Shown in pieces: positions 1 through 8,962 of a DNA stretch of 64,000 bases (position 1 is its first letter; each line of letters opens with the position of its first letter). The notes below the pieces were generated by a model that was not told the origin of the DNA, made no database searches, and saw nothing but the letters and a program-made list of their open reading frames with translations. Location of the stretch: assembly GCF_030398385.1 (NCBI RefSeq), contig NZ_JAOAOQ010000003.1, positions 1 through 64,000 of the forward strand, read 5' to 3'. The translations under genes and the position numbers were made by a program. The DNA is from Aquibium sp. ELW1220 (GTDB lineage Bacteria > Pseudomonadota > Alphaproteobacteria > Rhizobiales > Rhizobiaceae).

Positions 1-1130
1 CCGACGGGCGCTGGGCGACGCTGTTTGCGGCCGAGGCCTCGTCCGGCATCGAGGTTTCCGGCGGGCGCGAGTTCCTCGTCCTCGTCGAGGGCCTGTCGGG
101 CAATGACGGCAACGTCTTCGATGTTTCGGCGAGTTCATCGGACGCGCGCAACGAGCCCATCGCAGGCGCACGGCTGTCGACGCTGATGCCGACGATCCAG
201 GTGCCGGCCGGCCGCGACCTCGGCGAGATGCGCTTTGCGGTGCCCGCGGATGCGGCGGCGGTGAGGGTCGAGAACTTCGACGCGGCCGGCGGGCGCATCG
301 TCTATGGCGGGCCGTTCCGCAGCCGGGTGCTCGCGGCGTCGGGCAAGAACGAGTGGCGCGGCTCCGACGTGGAGCTCGACGGCGACGAACCCGGCGGGCC
401 GGGCTCGGTGACCGCCACCAACGGCTCCGAGACGCCGAACGACATGACGCTGTTCGTCACCGCGCTCGACGCGGCGGGCGCCGAGCGGCCGCTGGCCGTC
501 GAGCTGCCGATCCGCGCGGTGGCGCCGAACCGGCGGCCGGATCTGGCACTCGCGGTCGAGCCGCTGGCCTGCCGGCAGATCCGCTTCTCGGCCGCCGGCT
601 CGTCGGACCCCGACGGCGGGGCGGTGACCTATCGCTGGAAGCTCGGCGAGGACGCGGACTGGGTCGAAGGCGAGACGGTGACGCAGAGCTTCGCCGACGA
701 TGGCGTCAAGGCCGGGCGGCTCGAGGGCTTCGACAGTTCCGGCCAGGTGGCGAACGGGTCGGCCCGCGCCTTCTCCTTCTTCGTCAAGCCGCCGCCGGTG
801 GCCGTGTTCGATGCGCCGACGCTGGTGGCGCAAGGCGCGGAGGTGGCCTTCAACGGTTCAGGCTCGTCGAGCCCCGCGTTGCCGGAAGGCACCGAGATCG
901 CACGCTACCGCTGGGACTTCGGTGACGGCACGGTGTTGGTGCAGGAGGCCGGCGAGCCGGGCTTCGGCAGGCCCGTACACCGCTACGACCGCTTCGGCAG
1001 CTTCACGGTGACGCTGACCGTCACCGATTCCTCAGGCAATCCGTGCAACCAGGCCGTCGCGACGCGGATGATCGCCGTCAACGCCCCACCGGTCGCCAAT
1101 GCCGGCGGCGACCGGCGGCTGATCGTGGGC
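1..1130 (+). repeat. Paralogous direct repeat, copy 1 (matches 2934..4063)
   Basis: Bases 1 to about 1130 match 2934 to about 4063 at a constant offset of 2933. Long stretches differ by only occasional bases, and similarity drops sharply inside the third PKD unit. This is the shared N-terminal part of the two PKD genes. The near-identity compared with strongly diverged downstream repeats suggests recent duplication or ongoing gene conversion. The left edge of the repeat is outside the window. Confidence 0.85.
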
Positions 1131-2462
1131 GAAGTGCACCGCTTCGACGCCTCGCTGTCGCGCGACCCCGACGGCCGCATCGTGTCCCACATCTGGGACT
1201 TCGGCGACGGCACGCGGGCGAGCGGGCCGGTCGTGCCGCACGCGTTCCACCGGCCGGGCGTCTACCGCATCAGCCTGACCGTGCTCGACGACACCGCCTT
1301 CGACAGCGCCAAGGGCATCGACGTGATCGAGGTCCGTGTCGACGAGCGGGCCAACCAGCGTCCCGTCGCCGATGCCGGCGGCGACCGGACCGTGCGGGCC
1401 GGCGAGGCCGTGCGGATGGACGCGGGCGGTTCGACCGATCCGGACGGGCGCATCCTGTTCTATGCTTGGGACTTCGGCGACGGCAGCGGCGGCGACCTGC
1501 CCGCCATGGAGCATGCCTGGTGGCAGCCCGGCACCTATGCCGCCACGCTGACGGTGCGCGACGACGGGCCGGACGGCGGGGAGCGGGCGGTCGACACCGC
1601 GCGCATCACCGTGCTGCCCGCGGAGAACCGGCCGCCGGTGGCGACGTTCCCGCGTGAATTCGCGGCCACGACCTGGCAGGCGCTCAGGCTCGACGCCTCG
1701 GCGGCGAGCGACCGCGACGGCAGCATCATCGCGCATCAATGGGAGTTCGGCGACGGCGCGACCGGGCTCGGCCCGGTGGTCGAGCACATGTACCGCAAGC
1801 CCGGCTTCTACGAGGCGCGGCTCGACCTCGTCGACAATGGCCTGCCGGAGCCGGCGATCGTGTCCTTCCCCTTCACGGTGATCGTGGCCGACCGGCCGAA
1901 CCTGCCGCCGGTTGCGGCCGCGGGGCCGGACGTCGCGGCTGTGGCGGGCGAGGAAATCGCCTTCGACGCTTCTGCCTCACGCGATCCGGACGGCTCGATC
2001 GTGACGCACCGCTGGGATTTCGGCGACGGCAACAAGGCGTCGGGCATCCGCACCCGACACGTCTACCAGTTTCCCGGTGTCTACACGCTGGTACTCGCCG
2101 TCGAGGACGACGGGCCGCATGGACGGCTGACGGCGACCGACAGCGTGACGGTGACGGTCGCACCCGCGCCGAACCGGCCGCCGGTGGCAGAGGCCGGCGC
2201 CGACCGGACGGTGGCAGCGGGCGAGATCATCGAATTCGAGGGGCGGGATTCGGCCGACCCGGACGGCAACGTGCTTTCCTGGCGCTGGAGCTTCGGCGAC
2301 AGCGGCGCCTCGCCGGATGCAGCACCCCGCCATGCCTTCCACGATCCGGGTGTCTACACCGTCGAGCTGACGGTGACCGACGACGGCGAGCCGGCGATGA
2401 CGGCCAGCGACACGGTCACCGTGACGGTCACCACGACCGAAGCGCGCGGGGGGCAGCAGTGA
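1..2462 (+). CDS. Tandem PKD-repeat protein A (5' end outside window)
   Basis: The frame is open from the first bases of the window, so the gene starts upstream; the visible part has about 820 codons. It aligns without gaps to the N-terminal part of the next gene, so roughly 160 residues including the export signal are missing here. After a conserved non-repeat domain come about seven PKD (polycystic kidney disease) beta-sandwich repeats, each with the core W-D/E-F-G-D-G, an upstream DPDG turn and a downstream G-x-Y-x-V-T-L-T-V strand. PKD repeats are usually extracellular adhesive or spacer modules; no catalytic domain is seen. The stop overlaps the next gene's start (TGATG), so the two are probably translationally coupled. 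Function beyond a cell-surface or secreted structural role is unknown. Confidence 0.85.
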   Translation, partial: DGRWATLFAAEASSGIEVSGGREFLVLVEGLSGNDGNVFDVSASSSDARNEPIAGARLSTLMPTIQVPAGRDLGEMRFAVPADAAAVRVENFDAAGGRIVYGGPFRSRVLAASGKNEWRGSDVELDGDEPGGPGSVTATNGSETPNDMTLFVTALDAAGAERPLAVELPIRAVAPNRRPDLALAVEPLACRQIRFSAAGSSDPDGGAVTYRWKLGEDADWVEGETVTQSFADDGVKAGRLEGFDSSGQVANGSARAFSFFVKPPPVAVFDAPTLVAQGAEVAFNGSGSSSPALPEGTEIARYRWDFGDGTVLVQEAGEPGFGRPVHRYDRFGSFTVTLTVTDSSGNPCNQAVATRMIAVNAPPVANAGGDRRLIVGEVHRFDASLSRDPDGRIVSHIWDFGDGTRASGPVVPHAFHRPGVYRISLTVLDDTAFDSAKGIDVIEVRVDERANQRPVADAGGDRTVRAGEAVRMDAGGSTDPDGRILFYAWDFGDGSGGDLPAMEHAWWQPGTYAATLTVRDDGPDGGERAVDTARITVLPAENRPPVATFPREFAATTWQALRLDASAASDRDGSIIAHQWEFGDGATGLGPVVEHMYRKPGFYEARLDLVDNGLPEPAIVSFPFTVIVADRPNLPPVAAAGPDVAAVAGEEIAFDASASRDPDGSIVTHRWDFGDGNKASGIRTRHVYQFPGVYTLVLAVEDDGPHGRLTATDSVTVTVAPAPNRPPVAEAGADRTVAAGEIIEFEGRDSADPDGNVLSWRWSFGDSGASPDAAPRHAFHDPGVYTVELTVTDDGEPAMTASDTVTVTVTTTEARGGQQ

Positions 2463-5400
2463 TGCGCGCTCTCCTCGCCAGGCTGCTGAAGACCCGGGCC
2501 GGACGCAACGCCGCGCTGCTTGCCGCCGGCATGGGGTCGGTGCTGGCGCCGGTCGGCCTCTATGTGAACGCCGACGCCATCGCCAATGCCATGCCGCGTC
2601 TGGCGGCCTTCGCGATGATGGGCGACGAGCCCTTCGAGCCGCATCTCGTCGTCTTCGGGCCGCTGGCGCGGGTGAACGAGGGCGACCATGATTTCCGGCA
2701 GGTGGTGCGGGTTCTGGTGCCGGCCGATGCCGGGCGCATCCATCTGCGGGTGTTCGATCCCGACACCGGCGGCGCCTTCGACGAGGCCAAGGGCGGCTAT
2801 GATTCGGTGATTCGATTCAGCCTGTTCGGCGCAGGCGCTCGCGCATCGATTCAACGCGACGCGGCGGGCGTTGCGCAGGAGAACGTCGAGGGGACGCCGC
2901 TGGGGACGATCGACTTCGGCTCGGATGCCGCCGCCGACGGGCGCTGGGCGACGCTGTTTGCGGCCGAGGCCTCGTCCGGCATCGAGGTTTCCGGCGGGCG
3001 CGAGTTCCTCGTCCTCGTCGAGGGCCTGTCGGGCAATGACGGCAACGTCTTCGACGTTTCGGCGAGTTCATCGGACGCGCGCAACGAGCCCATCGCAGGC
3101 GCACGGCTGTCGACGCTGATGCCGACGATCCAGGTGCCGGCCGGCCGCGACCTCGGCGAAATGCGGCTTGCGGTACCGGAGGATGCTGTGGCGGTGCGGG
3201 TCGAGAACTTCGACGCGGCCGGCGGGCGCATCGTCTATGGCGGGCCGTTCCGCAGCCGAGTGCTCGCGGCGTCGGGCAAGAACGAGTGGCGCGGCTCCGA
3301 CGTGGAGCTCGACGGCGACGAACCCGGCGGGCCGGGCTCGGTGACCGCCACCAACGGCTCCGAGACGCCGAACGACATGACGCTGTTCGTCACCGCGCTC
3401 GACGCGACGGGCGCCGAGCGGCCGCTGGCCGTCGAGCTGCCGATCCGCGCGGTGGCGCCGAACCGGCGGCCGGATCTGGCACTCGCGGTCGAGCCGCTGG
3501 CCTGCCGGCAGATCCGCTTCTCGGCCGCGGGCTCGTCTGACCCCGACGGCGGGGCGGTGACCTATCGCTGGAGGCTCGGCGAGGACGCGGACTGGATGGA
3601 AGGCGAGACGGTGACGCAGAGCTTCTCCGACTATGGCGTCAAGGCCGGGCGGCTGGAAGGCTTCGACGCGTCGGGGCAGGTTGCGAGCGGGTCGGCTCGC
3701 GCCTTCTCGTTCTTCGTCAAGCCGCCGCCGGTGGCGGCCTTCGAGGCGCCGGCGCTGGTGGCGCAGGGGGCGGAGGTGGCGTTCGACGGCACCGGCTCGT
3801 CGAGCCCGGCGCTTCCCGAAGGCACCGAGATCGCGCGCTACCGCTGGGACTTCGGCGACGGCACGGTGCTCGTGCAGGAGGCGGGCGAGCCCGGCTTCGG
3901 CACGCCGGTGCACCGCTACGACCGCTTCGGCAGCTTCACGGTGACGCTGACCGTCACCGATTCCTCCGACGACCCGTGCAACGAGGCGGTGGCGACCCGG
4001 CCGATCGCCGTCAACGCCCCGCCGGTCGCCAATGCCGGCGGCGACAGGCGCATCGCGCTCGGCGACGAAATCGCCTTCGATGCCGGCAGTCCGCAAGGGG
4101 CGGACGGCGACATCCATGCCTTCGCCTGGGATTTCGGCGACGGCACGCAGGTCTCGGGTGCTGCGGTCGCCCACCGCTACGCGCAGCCCGGCACCTACGC
4201 CGTGTCTCTGACGGTCGACGACGGCCGCAATGCCGCCAACAGCGTGGCGCGCGCGGCGGCGAGCGTCTTCGTCAACGCCGCGCCGGACGCAACGGCGGCG
4301 AAGACGCCGGACCGGCTGGTGGCGGGCGCGCCCGGACTGTTCGACGCCTCGGCCGCCAGCGACCCGGATGGCCGCATCACCGCCCATGAATGGCGTTTCA
4401 GCGACGGCACGACCTCCGACAAGCCGGTGATCCGGCGCAGTTTCGTCGCACCCGGGACCTATGGAGTGACGCTCACCGTCACCGACGATTCGCGCCTCGC
4501 CAACGGCATGACGACGATCGAGCGCAGCTTCACGGTGGTCGATTCGGGCAACGACGCGCCGATCGCCGAGGCGGGCGGCGACCGCGAGGCCGTCACCGGC
4601 GCATTGGTACGCTTCGACGGTTCGGGCTCTCGCGACCCGGATGGCTCGATCCTCGCCTATCGCTGGGACTTCGGCGACGGCACGACGGCGGAAGGGCTTG
4701 GCGTCGACCATGTCTACCACGTCGCCGGCACCTATCGCGCGACGCTGACGGTGGAAGACGATTCCGGACGCGAGAATGCGGTCGCGAGCACGAGCTTCGA
4801 CGTCATCGTCGACAACCGCCAGAACCTGTCGCCGCAGGTGCGCGTCGGCGGCGACCGCGCCGCCTTCGTGCACGAGATCATTCCCTTCGACGCGACCGGC
4901 ACGACGGACCCGGACGGCAACGTGGTGGCGGTGGAATGGGATTTCGGCGACGGCGCCAAGGCGTCGGGCTTCGAGGCGCGGCACGCCTATGCGCGGCCGG
5001 GAAGCTACAAGGTGCACGTGCTCGTGCGCGACGATTCCGGGCGGCGCGGCTCGGAGGCCGAGGCGCGATTCACCGTCACGGTGACGCATCCCTTCAACCA
5101 GCCGCCGGACGCGGCGGTTGCGCCGGAACTGTCGCTCGAAACCGGGGTGCCGCATCTGTTCGACGCCCGCACGGCCGCCGATCCGGACGGCCGCGTCACC
5201 CGGATCGAATGGAGCTTCGGCGACGGCGCGGTGTCGACGGAGGCGGCGATTGCGCATGCCTATGCCGCGCCGGGCACCTATTTCGGCAAGCTGAGGCTGG
5301 TTGACGATTCGGGCCTCGACAGCGGCGTGACCGAGAGGAAGTTCGTGGTCTTCGTGGAGGAGCGGCGCAATGCGCGGCCGGTGGCCGAAGCCGGGCCGGA

Positions 5401-8400
5401 CGTGGCGGCCATCGTCGGCCAGCGCGTCGACCTCGACGGCGGCGCGTCCACCGACGCCGATTCGAATATCGTCGGCTATCTCTGGGACTTCGGCAACGGC
5501 CGGCAGGCCGAAGGGCAGAAGCGCTCCATCGTCTACGACCGGCCCGGGACCTATGCGGTGACGCTCACCGTCACCGACGGTTCCGGCCAGGACAATGCGT
5601 CGGCGTCGGACACGCTCACCGTCACCGTGGCCGACCGGCCGAACCTTGCGCCGGTGGCGCGGGTGGAGACGGACCGGCCAGCCGCCATCGACGAGCCGAT
5701 CGCGTTTTCCGGCGCGGCGTCTGACGATCCGGACGGCAACATCCTTTCCTACGACTGGGACTTCGGCGACGGCGCCGCGGCGCGCGGCCGCGACGTCGTG
5801 CACCGGTATTCCCGGTCGGGCCTCTACGTCGCGCGGCTGACCGTCACCGACGATTCCGGCCTCGCCAACGACGAGGCAAGCGCGGAGCGGCGCATCCTGG
5901 TGAACCAGCCGCCGGTGGCCGACGCCGGACCCGACCAGCACGTCACCGCATCGGTCGTCGAATTCGACGCGGGCGGCTCCGTGGACAGCGACGGCGCGAT
6001 CGCGATCTATCGCTGGGATTTCGGCGACGGGGAGACCGGCGCGGGCCGCACGATCGCCCACACCTATCGCAGCCCCGGCACCTATGCCGTCACGCTGTCG
6101 ATCGAAGACGATTCCGGCACGATCCGCAACGGCGCCACCGATACGATGACAGTCAGGGTCAATGCACTGCCGGTCGCCGATGCCGGCTTCGACATGGTTG
6201 CCGCACCCGGCGAGACGCTCACCTTCGACGGCCGCCGCTCGGAGGATCCGGACGGGACGATCACACGCCACGCCTGGAACTTCCGCGACGGCGCTGCGGC
6301 CGAGGGCGAGGTGGTGGAGCACGCCTTCGCGCGGCCGGGCACCTATACGGTCGAGCTGACGGTGGAAGACGACAGCGGCCATCCCAACGCCACCGACTTC
6401 TCGCAGATCCGCGTCACCATCAACGAGGCGCCCGTCGCCCGCGCCGGACCGGACCTTGTGGTGGCGCCGGGCGAGCCGTTCCGGCTGTCGGGCGACCGGT
6501 CGAGCGACCAGGACGGGACCGTCACCGCCTGGCGGTGGGACGTGAACGAGACCGGCGCCGTGCTCGACGGCGCGGAGGTGGAGCACCGCTTCGAGGCGCC
6601 CGGCGTCTACACCGTGACTCTGACCGTGACCGACGATTCCAGCGCCGGCAACCGAACCGCGCAGGACGAGATGACGGTGTTCGTCAACCACCAGCCGGTG
6701 GCGGAAGCAGGACGCGACGTCTTCTCGGAGGCGCTGCGCATCGTCTTCGACGCCACCGCATCGGCGGACGCGGACAATGACGGGCTGGCCTATCTGTGGG
6801 ATCTTGGCGACGGCAACACCGCGACCGGTCCGGTGGTGGAGCACACCTACCAGACCGGCGGCGTCTATCCGGTGCTGCTGACGGTCGACGACGGCAAGGG
6901 CCTGTCCAATTCGCAGAACCGCGATTCGATGACGGTGCGCATCAACCGGGCGCCGCTGGCGATCGCCGGCGACAACCGCCAGGCCTGCGTGGGCGACGTC
7001 GTGGTCTTCGACGGCTCGTCCTCGACCGATCCCGACCAGGGGCTTTTGCGCTACTCCTGGGATTTCGGCGACGGTGCGGCCTCCGACATCATCAACCCGA
7101 CCAAGACCTTCGAGACGCCCGGCACGTTCGGCGTGCGCCTGACGGTGACGGACGAATCGGGCCTCGCCAACGGCACCCATTCGGCAGAGACGCTGGTGAC
7201 CGTGCTGCCCGCTCCCGTGGCCAATGCCGGCGAGGACCTGCAGATCTGCGCCAACACGACGGTGCGCTTCGACGGCCGCCGCTCGACCGACATCGACGGC
7301 GTCGTCAACCGCTTCTCGTGGGATTTCGGCGACGGTTCCAGCGGCGGCGGCGACCAGCCGGAGCACACCTATACCGACGCAGGCAACTACCGGGTGACGC
7401 TGCAGATCGAGGGCGACAATCTCGGCCTCTGCTCGCCGGTGTCGAGCGACGACCTGCTGGTGACCGTGCTGCCGGCGCCGCGCGCCGTAATCACCGCCGT
7501 CCGCGCCGCGGCCGTGGGCGAGGAGGTCGTGTTCGACGGCGCCGCCTCCTATCTCGACGGCGGCACCGTCACCGGCCACGCCTGGGACTTCGGCGACGGC
7601 ACGACCGGCGCGGGCGCCGTCGTACGGCATGCCTTCGACAGGCCGGGCACCTACCGCGTGCAGCTGAAGGCGCTGTCCGGCCAGGACAGCCAGGGCTGTT
7701 CCAGCGCCGACACGATCCACGTCATCACGATCAACGCCGCCCCGGTGGCCCAGGTCGCGGGCAATGCGGCCGTGGAGGTGGACCAGCCGCTCGAACTGTC
7801 GGCTGCGGGCTCGCTCGACCCCGACGGCGGCATCGCCTCCTACCGCTGGGACTTCGGCGACGGCGGCACGGCGACAGGTGTCGAGGTGCGGCACATCTGG
7901 CGCACGCCCGGCACCTTTCCGGTGACGCTGACGGTGAGCGACGGCACCAGTCTGATCAATGCCGAGAATTCGACCACGTTCAGCGTGACCGTGGCCGACG
8001 CGCCGCGCACGGCGATCGAAGCGGCGCAGGCCGCCTGCGCCGGCGAACGCGTCTCCTTCGGCCTGTCGAACCTGCCCGGCCTCGCCGATCCAGACGCGCT
8101 GGTGTGGAGCTTCGGCGACGGCAGCAACGCCACCGGGCCGGCCGCCGTGCACGTCTTTGCCCAGCCGGGAACCTACTCGGTCTCGGTGAAGGGTCCGATC
8201 GACCGCGCCGGCGAGGTGCTGCTGACGCCCGTGGCGCGGCTGGTGAAGGTGAACCGGCCGCCGGCCGCCATCATTGAGGCGGAGCGCAAGACCTGCCCCG
8301 GCCAGACGGTGCGCTTCGACGCGTCGCGCTCCTTCGACGCCGACGGCGCCATTGCCAGCTACGACTGGGACTTCGGCGACGGACATCTGGCGACCGGGCC

Positions 8401-8839
8401 ACAGGTGAGCCACACCTTCGACAGGCCCGGCACCTATGCGGTGCGCATGAAGGCCACCGACACGTCGGGCTCTGCCTGCGCGGCCACGGTGGAAACGCTG
8501 GAGGTCTTCGTCAACGCGCCGCCGGTGGCCGAGGCCGGACCCGACGTCGATCTGTTCATCGGCGGGGCGCTGGACAGCCACGTGCTCGATGCCAGCGGCT
8601 CGCGCGATGCCGACGGCGATGCGCTCGACCATTACTGGACGCTGTCGAACGGCTTCGAAAGCGACGGCGAGAAGGCACGCGTGGAAATCACGCAGCCGGG
8701 CGACATCGCGGTGGAACTCACCACCTCGGACCCGCACGGGCTGGACTGCAGCGTCTCGACCGACCGGATCACCATCCGGGCGCGGTCGCGATCGCAGACA
8801 CTGCTGCTTCCCGAAACGGGTGATTCGGGTCTAAACTGA
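2462..8839 (+). CDS. Giant PKD-repeat protein B (2125 aa)
   Basis: The ATG overlaps the stop of the upstream PKD gene. The N-terminus has a basic stretch followed by a hydrophobic segment (about residues 17-35) that may act as an uncleaved or atypical export signal. A non-repeat domain of about 300 residues follows, nearly identical in DNA to that of the neighbour. Then come about 20 PKD units up to the C-terminus, 18 of them with a clear W-x-F-G-D-G-like core; the first and last are degenerate. No catalytic domain, membrane anchor or autotransporter barrel is visible. The product is probably a long extracellular stalk or adhesin. The downstream membrane nucleotide cyclase, on the same strand after 123 bases, may belong to the same unit. 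Confidence 0.85.
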   Translation: MRALLARLLKTRAGRNAALLAAGMGSVLAPVGLYVNADAIANAMPRLAAFAMMGDEPFEPHLVVFGPLARVNEGDHDFRQVVRVLVPADAGRIHLRVFDPDTGGAFDEAKGGYDSVIRFSLFGAGARASIQRDAAGVAQENVEGTPLGTIDFGSDAAADGRWATLFAAEASSGIEVSGGREFLVLVEGLSGNDGNVFDVSASSSDARNEPIAGARLSTLMPTIQVPAGRDLGEMRLAVPEDAVAVRVENFDAAGGRIVYGGPFRSRVLAASGKNEWRGSDVELDGDEPGGPGSVTATNGSETPNDMTLFVTALDATGAERPLAVELPIRAVAPNRRPDLALAVEPLACRQIRFSAAGSSDPDGGAVTYRWRLGEDADWMEGETVTQSFSDYGVKAGRLEGFDASGQVASGSARAFSFFVKPPPVAAFEAPALVAQGAEVAFDGTGSSSPALPEGTEIARYRWDFGDGTVLVQEAGEPGFGTPVHRYDRFGSFTVTLTVTDSSDDPCNEAVATRPIAVNAPPVANAGGDRRIALGDEIAFDAGSPQGADGDIHAFAWDFGDGTQVSGAAVAHRYAQPGTYAVSLTVDDGRNAANSVARAAASVFVNAAPDATAAKTPDRLVAGAPGLFDASAASDPDGRITAHEWRFSDGTTSDKPVIRRSFVAPGTYGVTLTVTDDSRLANGMTTIERSFTVVDSGNDAPIAEAGGDREAVTGALVRFDGSGSRDPDGSILAYRWDFGDGTTAEGLGVDHVYHVAGTYRATLTVEDDSGRENAVASTSFDVIVDNRQNLSPQVRVGGDRAAFVHEIIPFDATGTTDPDGNVVAVEWDFGDGAKASGFEARHAYARPGSYKVHVLVRDDSGRRGSEAEARFTVTVTHPFNQPPDAAVAPELSLETGVPHLFDARTAADPDGRVTRIEWSFGDGAVSTEAAIAHAYAAPGTYFGKLRLVDDSGLDSGVTERKFVVFVEERRNARPVAEAGPDVAAIVGQRVDLDGGASTDADSNIVGYLWDFGNGRQAEGQKRSIVYDRPGTYAVTLTVTDGSGQDNASASDTLTVTVADRPNLAPVARVETDRPAAIDEPIAFSGAASDDPDGNILSYDWDFGDGAAARGRDVVHRYSRSGLYVARLTVTDDSGLANDEASAERRILVNQPPVADAGPDQHVTASVVEFDAGGSVDSDGAIAIYRWDFGDGETGAGRTIAHTYRSPGTYAVTLSIEDDSGTIRNGATDTMTVRVNALPVADAGFDMVAAPGETLTFDGRRSEDPDGTITRHAWNFRDGAAAEGEVVEHAFARPGTYTVELTVEDDSGHPNATDFSQIRVTINEAPVARAGPDLVVAPGEPFRLSGDRSSDQDGTVTAWRWDVNETGAVLDGAEVEHRFEAPGVYTVTLTVTDDSSAGNRTAQDEMTVFVNHQPVAEAGRDVFSEALRIVFDATASADADNDGLAYLWDLGDGNTATGPVVEHTYQTGGVYPVLLTVDDGKGLSNSQNRDSMTVRINRAPLAIAGDNRQACVGDVVVFDGSSSTDPDQGLLRYSWDFGDGAASDIINPTKTFETPGTFGVRLTVTDESGLANGTHSAETLVTVLPAPVANAGEDLQICANTTVRFDGRRSTDIDGVVNRFSWDFGDGSSGGGDQPEHTYTDAGNYRVTLQIEGDNLGLCSPVSSDDLLVTVLPAPRAVITAVRAAAVGEEVVFDGAASYLDGGTVTGHAWDFGDGTTGAGAVVRHAFDRPGTYRVQLKALSGQDSQGCSSADTIHVITINAAPVAQVAGNAAVEVDQPLELSAAGSLDPDGGIASYRWDFGDGGTATGVEVRHIWRTPGTFPVTLTVSDGTSLINAENSTTFSVTVADAPRTAIEAAQAACAGERVSFGLSNLPGLADPDALVWSFGDGSNATGPAAVHVFAQPGTYSVSVKGPIDRAGEVLLTPVARLVKVNRPPAAIIEAERKTCPGQTVRFDASRSFDADGAIASYDWDFGDGHLATGPQVSHTFDRPGTYAVRMKATDTSGSACAATVETLEVFVNAPPVAEAGPDVDLFIGGALDSHVLDASGSRDADGDALDHYWTLSNGFESDGEKARVEITQPGDIAVELTTSDPHGLDCSVSTDRITIRARSRSQTLLLPETGDSGLN
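2934..4063 (+). repeat. Paralogous direct repeat, copy 2 (matches 1..1130)
   Basis: Second copy of the long direct repeat described for bases 1-1130, lying in the N-terminal coding part of PKD protein B. The clearest local divergence is at 3168-3205 against 235-272, where a short run of codons differs. The end at about 4063 is estimated from the point where the two proteins become only generally PKD-like. Confidence 0.85.
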
Positions 8840-8962
8840 CCATTCGCCTGATGGGTGGGGACCCGGGGAGGATCGTGCCGGCGCGCGCTCGCGTCGTGCC
8901 GCGGTCGCGCCGTCGCCACGCCCGCAGCACAGCATTCCTCCGTCGCCGCCGGGATTTGCAGC

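Noticed and set aside
3068-8737. 1889-codon open frame on the minus strand opposite the PKD gene
   Set aside because: The protein is Arg/His/Gly-rich without domains; it is a by-product of the high GC and repetitive codon use of the real gene. The same holds for long antisense frames opposite the cyclase, the dehalogenase and the RND pump.
8800-8839. LPETG near the C-terminus of PKD protein B, resembling a sortase signal
   Set aside because: Only five residues follow; there is no hydrophobic segment or basic tail, and sortase anchoring is not expected in this group.
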